DNA of 27,696 nt from CBCPMX01 sp965120355. GTDB lineage: Bacteria > Bacillota > Clostridia > Oscillospirales > Oscillospiraceae. The stretch is taken from contig CBCPMX010000118.1 in assembly GCA_965120355.1 (NCBI GenBank), forward strand, positions 1 through 27,696, given 5' to 3'. Both the position numbers and the translations under genes were made by a program. Numbering within the stretch: position 1 is the first letter of the stretch; each line of letters starts with the position of its first letter. Shown one piece after another: positions 23,655 to 27,696 of this stretch. The notes below the pieces were generated by a model, which did not search any database, had not been told where the DNA came from, and worked only from the letters and a program-made list of their open reading frames with translations.

Positions 23655-24278
23655 ATGGTACATGTTTTGGAGCACCCCCTGTTGCAGCACAAGCTGTCTA
23701 TTTTGCGGGACAAGGATACCGGCGTCAAGGAGTTCCGCGAAATTGTGGGCGAAATTGCCGGCCTGATGTGCTATGAGGCGACCCGGGATCTGCCCACCCG
23801 CGAGGTGCAGATCGAGACGCCCATTGCCACGGCGACCTGCCGGGTTCTGGCGGGCAAGAAAATTGCCATCGTGCCGATCCTCCGCGCCGGCCTTGGCATG
23901 GTGGACAGCATCATTGCCCTGATTCCCTCCGCCAAGGTGGGGCATATTGGCCTGTACCGCGATCCCGAGACCCATCATCCGGTAGAATATTACTGCAAGA
24001 TGCCGCCGGATATCTCCGAGCGGGACGTGCTGATCGTCGATCCCATGCTGGCCACCGGCGGCTCTGCCACGGCGGCGATTCAGTTCCTGAAGAATTACGG
24101 CTGCAAGAGCATCAAGCTGATGAACATCATTGCCGCGCCGGAGGGCATTGCGGTGGTGGAGAAGGATCATCCCGACGTGGACATCTATGTGGCTGCTGTG
24201 GATCAGGGCCTCAACGACCACGCCTACATTGTTCCCGGTCTGGGCGATGCTGGCGACCGAATCTTTGGTACCAAGTAA
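23655..24278 (+). CDS. upp: Uracil phosphoribosyltransferase
   Basis: A 207-residue cytoplasmic salvage enzyme: uracil + PRPP gives UMP + diphosphate. Landmarks in order are HPLLQHKLSILRDKDTGVKE, the PILRAGLGMVD strand, the PRPP-binding loop VLIVDPMLATGGSATAAI (about residues 125-142), and the uracil-binding C-terminal region AYIVPGLGDAGDRIFGTK. Of two possible starts I chose the ATG at 23655: the AGAGGAG ribosome site is about 9 bases away from it but directly abuts the earlier ATG at 23646, and 207 residues fits the family. It is last in the tsaE-tsaB-upp unit, with a terminator behind. Confidence 0.96.
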   Translation: MVHVLEHPLLQHKLSILRDKDTGVKEFREIVGEIAGLMCYEATRDLPTREVQIETPIATATCRVLAGKKIAIVPILRAGLGMVDSIIALIPSAKVGHIGLYRDPETHHPVEYYCKMPPDISERDVLIVDPMLATGGSATAAIQFLKNYGCKSIKLMNIIAAPEGIAVVEKDHPDVDIYVAAVDQGLNDHAYIVPGLGDAGDRIFGTK

Positions 24279-24297
24279 GTCCGTGTGAAAAGGATCC

Positions 24298-24331
24298 AAC
24301 GCGCCGTGGCAGCTTCGCCGCGGCGCGTTTT
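24298..24331 (+). terminator. Terminator after upp
   Basis: AACGCGCCG (24298-24306) pairs with CGGCGCGTT (24321-24329), with an inner GGC/GCC pairing, followed by TTTT. It begins 20 bases past the upp stop codon. Confidence 0.75.
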
Positions 24332-24389
24332 GCTGCGGGCAAGGAGGAATTGCCTCCCTGATTTTCCTGGAAGAAGACATGCGGCGGGC

Positions 24390-24418
24390 TTGACATCTGC
24401 TGCGTGCCGCGCTATGTT
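24390..24418 (+). promoter_or_regulatory. SigA-type promoter of the two-component locus
   Basis: A consensus -35 TTGACA (24390-24395), 17-bp spacer, and -10 TATGTT (24413-24418, 4/6). Initiation near 24425 would transcribe the 39-residue membrane peptide and then the response regulator and kinase genes. Confidence 0.65.
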
Positions 24419-24588
24419 TGATGGAGAGAATTTCGGATAAGACGGCGCAGCGGATCTTTGCTTAATCTTTTTTTAAACTTCTTCCCTCTGGGACCTTAAA
24501 CTTTGTTTTGGTAAAATAAAAACAGTGCAAGGGGAGTTCCCGATAGGATCTTCAGGAACTTCAAACCCAAAAGAAGGAGGCAAAGGCC

Positions 24589-24708
24589 ATGCGTGTAGGA
24601 ATTCTTGTGACCGTTGCGGCGGTCATTTCTGCGCTGCTGTTTGTGCTGCGGCGGCAGAAGCCGGCAAAAAACTGGGCGACGTATGTGGTCACGCCGGAAC
24701 GGCGCTGA
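24589..24708 (+). CDS. 39-residue single-span membrane peptide
   Basis: A very small protein with one membrane span (MRVGILVTVAAVISALLFVL, residues 1-20) followed by a basic tail (RRQKPAKNWATYVVTPERR). AAGGAGG (24574-24580) stands 8 bases before the ATG, one of the best ribosome sites in the window. It lies between a good promoter and the response-regulator gene, 103 bases before the latter. It may be a small modulator of the neighbouring kinase; that is inference from position only. The frame is not continuous with any larger gene. Confidence 0.62.
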   Translation: MRVGILVTVAAVISALLFVLRRQKPAKNWATYVVTPERR

Positions 24709-24811
24709 CCAGGTGGTACCAGAAGCCGGAACGGGGCCCTGTTTGGAGTGGAGCGCCTTTGACCAGATGGTCAGAGAACCACCGGCCCCGGATCTGGGAG
24801 GAGAGTGTGTT

Positions 24812-25510
24812 ATGTACAACATTTTGATTTGCGACGACGACAAAGACATTGTCGCCGCGCTGAAGATTTACCTGGAGGCGGAAGGGTACCAGACCTACGA
24901 GGCCTATACGGGCCAGGAGGCTTTAGAGGCTTTGCAGGCGTATCCCATTCACCTGATTCTGATGGACATTATGATGCCCCAAATGGATGGTCTGACGGCT
25001 ACAGCCCGTCTGCGGCAGGACAGCAACGTGCCGGTGATCTTCCTGACTGCCAAAAGCGAGGACGCCGACATGCTGCTGGGCCTGAACATCGGAGGAGACG
25101 ACTATATCACCAAACCCTTTAAACCCATGGAGGTGCTGGCGCGAGTCAAATCGCATCTGCGGCGGTATGTCAACCTGGGCGGTATGGAAAAGCGGGAGAG
25201 TCAAATTACCATTGGCGGCGTGTCCCTGGACGACGACAGTGAAACCGTCACCCTGGACGGCGAACCGGTGACGCTGACGCCGCTGGAATACAGTATTCTG
25301 AAGTTCCTGATGGAGAACGCCGGAAAGGTGTTTAAATCCGAAGAGATCTACCGGCAGGTCTGGAATGGGCCCAGCTACGGCGCGGAGAGCACCGTCCCGG
25401 TGCACATCCGGCATCTGCGGGAAAAGTTGGAGATTGACCCCAGCAAGCCCCGATACCTGAAGGTGGTTTGGGGCCAGGGGTACAAATTTGAAAAAGGAGT
25501 AGGGGCATGA
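24812..25510 (+). CDS. OmpR/PhoB-family response regulator
   Basis: A 232-residue DNA-binding response regulator. The receiver domain (1 to about 115) has the acidic pocket in ILICDDDKD, the phosphorylated aspartate D52 in LILMDIMMPQMDG, the VIFLTAKSEDAD switch region and the conserved Lys in DDYITKPFKP. The winged-helix domain (about 130-232) has LTPLEYSILKFLMENAGKVF and ends with the usual VVWGQGYKFE. The ATG at 24812 has GGGAGGAGA upstream; the frame stays open back to 24614, but those 66 codons overlap the small membrane gene and look unlike any receiver. It overlaps the kinase gene by four bases (ATGA). Target genes are unknown. Confidence 0.95.
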   Translation: MYNILICDDDKDIVAALKIYLEAEGYQTYEAYTGQEALEALQAYPIHLILMDIMMPQMDGLTATARLRQDSNVPVIFLTAKSEDADMLLGLNIGGDDYITKPFKPMEVLARVKSHLRRYVNLGGMEKRESQITIGGVSLDDDSETVTLDGEPVTLTPLEYSILKFLMENAGKVFKSEEIYRQVWNGPSYGAESTVPVHIRHLREKLEIDPSKPRYLKVVWGQGYKFEKGVGA

Positions 25511-27558
25511 AACACCTGCGAACCTCCTTCGCCGCCAAAGCGGCGGCGTTTATCCTGACCGTTGTCCTGACAACCGGCGTCATTGGCGGCGGAGTTGGAT
25601 TTCTTTATATGGTGGACGCCGGGTACTATCCGTATGACGCCTATGAAACCGCCTGGCAGACACCGAAAGTGACCAATATCATTGAACTCTACATGGAAGC
25701 TGCCGCCGACAACTACCTCTACGGCACAGACATGGATGACTACTGGTGGTTTACCGGAAGCAATGTGCGCCTGGTGATCCGGGATCAGGAGGGAAACACC
25801 CTCTGGTCCACCTATCACGGCGAAGCATACTGTTACACTACGTCCTATACCGCCGGCGGTGACGGGAACCAGGAGGCTCCGATTACTGTCACCGCTTATG
25901 TCCGCACCCCCCTGGTCCAGACGTCGCCGGACGGACTGTTTCTTCATGTGCGGGTTTTTGATACGTTCTATGTCTACCGCTACGTGGTGATCTGGGCGGT
26001 GTGCGCTATGGCTGTGCTGCTGGCGGTGTGTCTGGTATTTCTATTCCGCGCCACAGGCCATCGAAAGGGGCGCGATGGCATCATGTTAAATCCGGTGGAT
26101 CGAATCCCTCTGGAGATTTTTACAGTGATCCTGTTGTTTGCGGCGGCCCTGGGGTGGTATCCGATTAGGGAATTGTCCACTCAAATCAACAGCCTGTTCT
26201 TTATGATAGCCTGCATGGGGCTGTCCATTGCAATTTGGGTTACCTGCGTTTTGGTGGCGCTGCTGACCCTGACCAACCGGCTCAAGGCGCACAGGTTCTG
26301 GGACACGCTTCTGACGGCCCGTATTCTGCGCGCAATATGGCGGGGCCTACAGAGGCTGACCGGAAAAATTGACGGCGAAAAGGTCCGCAGTACGTCCAAG
26401 TCGGCTCTGACCGCCGGCAGGGAAGGCGCGCAGAAAGCCGGCAGTCTGCTGCGGCGGGTGGTGAAAGCCACCTGGCAGCTGTTTGCCGACGCCTGGTATG
26501 GGATACGGCGCGGCCTGCGGCGTGCTGCCAGCACAGCTGACGAGCTGATGCGGGCGCTGCCCGGCACTTGGGGACTGCTGCTGCCGGCGGGCGCGATTTT
26601 GCTGCTGCATATTCTCTTTTCCAGCCTCATCTCCTATGATGGCTTCTGGGCAATGGTGTTTTTGGGCATTGACCTGCTGGTGCTGCTGTTCATCTGGCGG
26701 CTGGGCGCCAACTTTACAGATTTGCTGGCAGCCTGCCAGCGGCTGGCCGCCGGCGACATGACCACGAAAATAGACACCTCCAAAATGCGTTGGAAATTCA
26801 AATCCGCCGCCGAAGCGCTCAACGATGTGGGAGACGGTATGACTATGGCTGTGGAGGCCCGAATGAAGTCGGAGCGGATGAAAACAGAATTGATCACCAA
26901 TGTCTCCCATGACATCAAAACGCCGCTGACTTCCATTGTCAACTATGTGGACCTGCTGAGCAAGGAGCCGCTGGAAACCGAAGCCGCCAAAGAGTATGTG
27001 GCGGTGCTGGAACGGCAGGCTCTGCGGCTGAAAAAACTGATTGAGGATCTGGTGGGAGCTTCCAAGGCGTCCACGGGGAATCTGACCGTGGAGCTGGAGC
27101 CGCTGGATTTGAGCGAGTTTCTCCATCAGGTGGCGGCAGAGTATGAAGAATCGCTGCAAAAGGCGGAACTGCAGCCCGTGGTGCAGACGCCGGAGGGGCG
27201 GCTGCACGTTATGGCCGACGGCAAGCACCTGTGGCGCATTATGGACAATCTGCTGGGCAATGCCTGTAAATACAGCCAGCCTGGAACACGGGTCTATCTG
27301 AGCCTGGTGCCCGACGGTGAGACGCTTCACATTCTGGTGAAGAATATTTCCCGGGAGCCCCTGAATATCAGCACTGACGAATTGATGGAGCGGTTTGTCC
27401 GCGGAGACAGTTCCCGCACTACCGAGGGCAGCGGCTTGGGCCTGTCCATTGCGCGCAGCCTGGCGGAGCTTCAGGGCGCCAAATTCGACCTGGTGATTGA
27501 CGGCGATTTGTTCAAGGCGGAGATTACCATGAAACGGTTGGCGGTAGAACAACTTTAG
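25507..27558 (+). CDS. Multi-spanning sensor histidine kinase
   Basis: A 683-residue membrane kinase. A first span (about 10-36) and a second (about 156-182) enclose an extracytoplasmic region of about 120 residues rich in Tyr/Trp/Asp. Then come spans at about 201-217 and 226-256, a basic cytoplasmic insertion (257-350), and two more spans (354-374, 380-398). A HAMP-like segment (398-450) leads to the HisKA box with H468 in TNVSHDIKTPLTSIVNYVDL. The ATPase domain has the N box DNLLGNACKYS and the G box GSGLGLSIARSLAELQG. Catalytic motifs are intact. It is coupled to the response regulator by an ATGA overlap. The signal sensed is unknown; six spans and the basic insertion are more than a standard two-span kinase. 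Confidence 0.93.
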   Translation: MKHLRTSFAAKAAAFILTVVLTTGVIGGGVGFLYMVDAGYYPYDAYETAWQTPKVTNIIELYMEAAADNYLYGTDMDDYWWFTGSNVRLVIRDQEGNTLWSTYHGEAYCYTTSYTAGGDGNQEAPITVTAYVRTPLVQTSPDGLFLHVRVFDTFYVYRYVVIWAVCAMAVLLAVCLVFLFRATGHRKGRDGIMLNPVDRIPLEIFTVILLFAAALGWYPIRELSTQINSLFFMIACMGLSIAIWVTCVLVALLTLTNRLKAHRFWDTLLTARILRAIWRGLQRLTGKIDGEKVRSTSKSALTAGREGAQKAGSLLRRVVKATWQLFADAWYGIRRGLRRAASTADELMRALPGTWGLLLPAGAILLLHILFSSLISYDGFWAMVFLGIDLLVLLFIWRLGANFTDLLAACQRLAAGDMTTKIDTSKMRWKFKSAAEALNDVGDGMTMAVEARMKSERMKTELITNVSHDIKTPLTSIVNYVDLLSKEPLETEAAKEYVAVLERQALRLKKLIEDLVGASKASTGNLTVELEPLDLSEFLHQVAAEYEESLQKAELQPVVQTPEGRLHVMADGKHLWRIMDNLLGNACKYSQPGTRVYLSLVPDGETLHILVKNISREPLNISTDELMERFVRGDSSRTTEGSGLGLSIARSLAELQGAKFDLVIDGDLFKAEITMKRLAVEQL

Positions 27559-27565
27559 AGAACGC

Positions 27566-27593
27566 CTGCGGCCTGAAAACAGGCTGCCCGCAG
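27566..27593 (+). terminator. Weak hairpin after the kinase gene
   Basis: GCCTG/CAGGC (27571-27584) is flanked by CTGCG/CGCAG (27566-27593) with a 4-base bulge. No T-run follows, so termination here is uncertain. Confidence 0.35.
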
Positions 27594-27686
27594 AATGCAA
27601 CTATGTTACAGAAAGCCTGCAAATAAAAAGTCAAGCCCCTAAGAGGACATGACAGAAGAAAATTTGCAGAGAGAGGACGAGTAAAA

Positions 27687-27696
27687 ATGGGCAACA
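27687..27696 (+). CDS. Possible start of a further gene cut by the window edge
   Basis: An ATG at 27687 (reading Met-Gly-Asn) follows GAGAGGACGAG with acceptable spacing. Only three codons are visible, so nothing can be said about the product, and the site may be chance. Confidence 0.25.

Larger units (their letters stand above)
24279..24588. other. 310-base intergenic region, upp to two-component locus
   Basis: It holds the upp terminator (24298-24331), a small GGCAA/TTGCC inverted repeat (24338-24354), a consensus-like promoter (24390-24418), and a T-rich stretch near 24466-24480. The transcript from that promoter would have a leader of about 165 bases before the first small gene, with room for regulation that I cannot identify. 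No coding frame is visible. Confidence 0.55.

Noticed and set aside
24614..24811. Longer N-terminus for the response regulator
   Set aside because: The receiver domain begins exactly at the ATG at 24812, which has a strong ribosome site; upstream codons overlap the membrane-peptide gene.

Overview
The window looks like chromosomal DNA from a Gram-positive anaerobe of the class Clostridia, most likely an Oscillospiraceae-type gut bacterium. The basis is GC-rich coding sequence (high fifties percent by eye), strong AGGAGG-type ribosome sites, several TTG/GTG starts, a V/A-type ATPase operon, a long-form HPF, and a MalFG-type sugar importer with no ATPase gene beside it. The genus is not determined. 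No rRNA, tRNA, CRISPR array, insertion sequence or prophage was seen.

Layout. (1) 1-808: a low-complexity left edge, then hpf (ribosome hibernation) on the minus strand with a clear promoter and a hairpin at the 5' end of its mRNA. (2) 809-11536: a galactan or beta-galacto-oligosaccharide utilisation locus. It has a GH42 beta-galactosidase (minus), a divergent LacI-family regulator, and an operon of a lipoprotein sugar-binding protein, two permeases, a 619-residue protein of unknown function, a 75-residue zinc-ribbon protein and a GH53 endo-galactanase without a signal peptide. The parts list matches the Bacillus subtilis gan system (GanR, GanSPQ, GanA, GanB), plus two extra genes. TGCGCA-centred palindromes sit upstream of the GH42/regulator pair and flank the operon promoter, and are candidate operators. 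(3) 11529-12442: a possible tiny coupled ORF and a TraX-family membrane protein. (4) 12443-13214: an AT-richer gap of about 770 bases ending in a near-consensus promoter. (5) 13215-21901: a nine-gene V/A-type ATPase operon in the order G-I-K-E-C-F-A-B-D, the same as Enterococcus hirae ntpFIKECGABD but without ntpH/ntpJ. The c-ring protein carries all the Na+ ligands known from E. hirae NtpK, so Na+ is the predicted coupling ion. It ends in a bidirectional terminator shared with a small convergent gene of unknown function. (6) 22506-24278: tsaE-tsaB-upp (tRNA t6A synthesis and uracil salvage). (7) 24390-27558: a promoter, a 39-residue membrane peptide, and an OmpR-type response regulator with a large multi-spanning histidine kinase. 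The last bases may start another gene.

How it works together (inference): galacto-oligosaccharides released outside the cell are bound by the lipoprotein, imported by the two permeases with an ATPase encoded elsewhere, cut inside by GH53 and finished by GH42, under LacI-type control. The 619-residue protein and its zinc-ribbon neighbour are the least explained parts of this locus.
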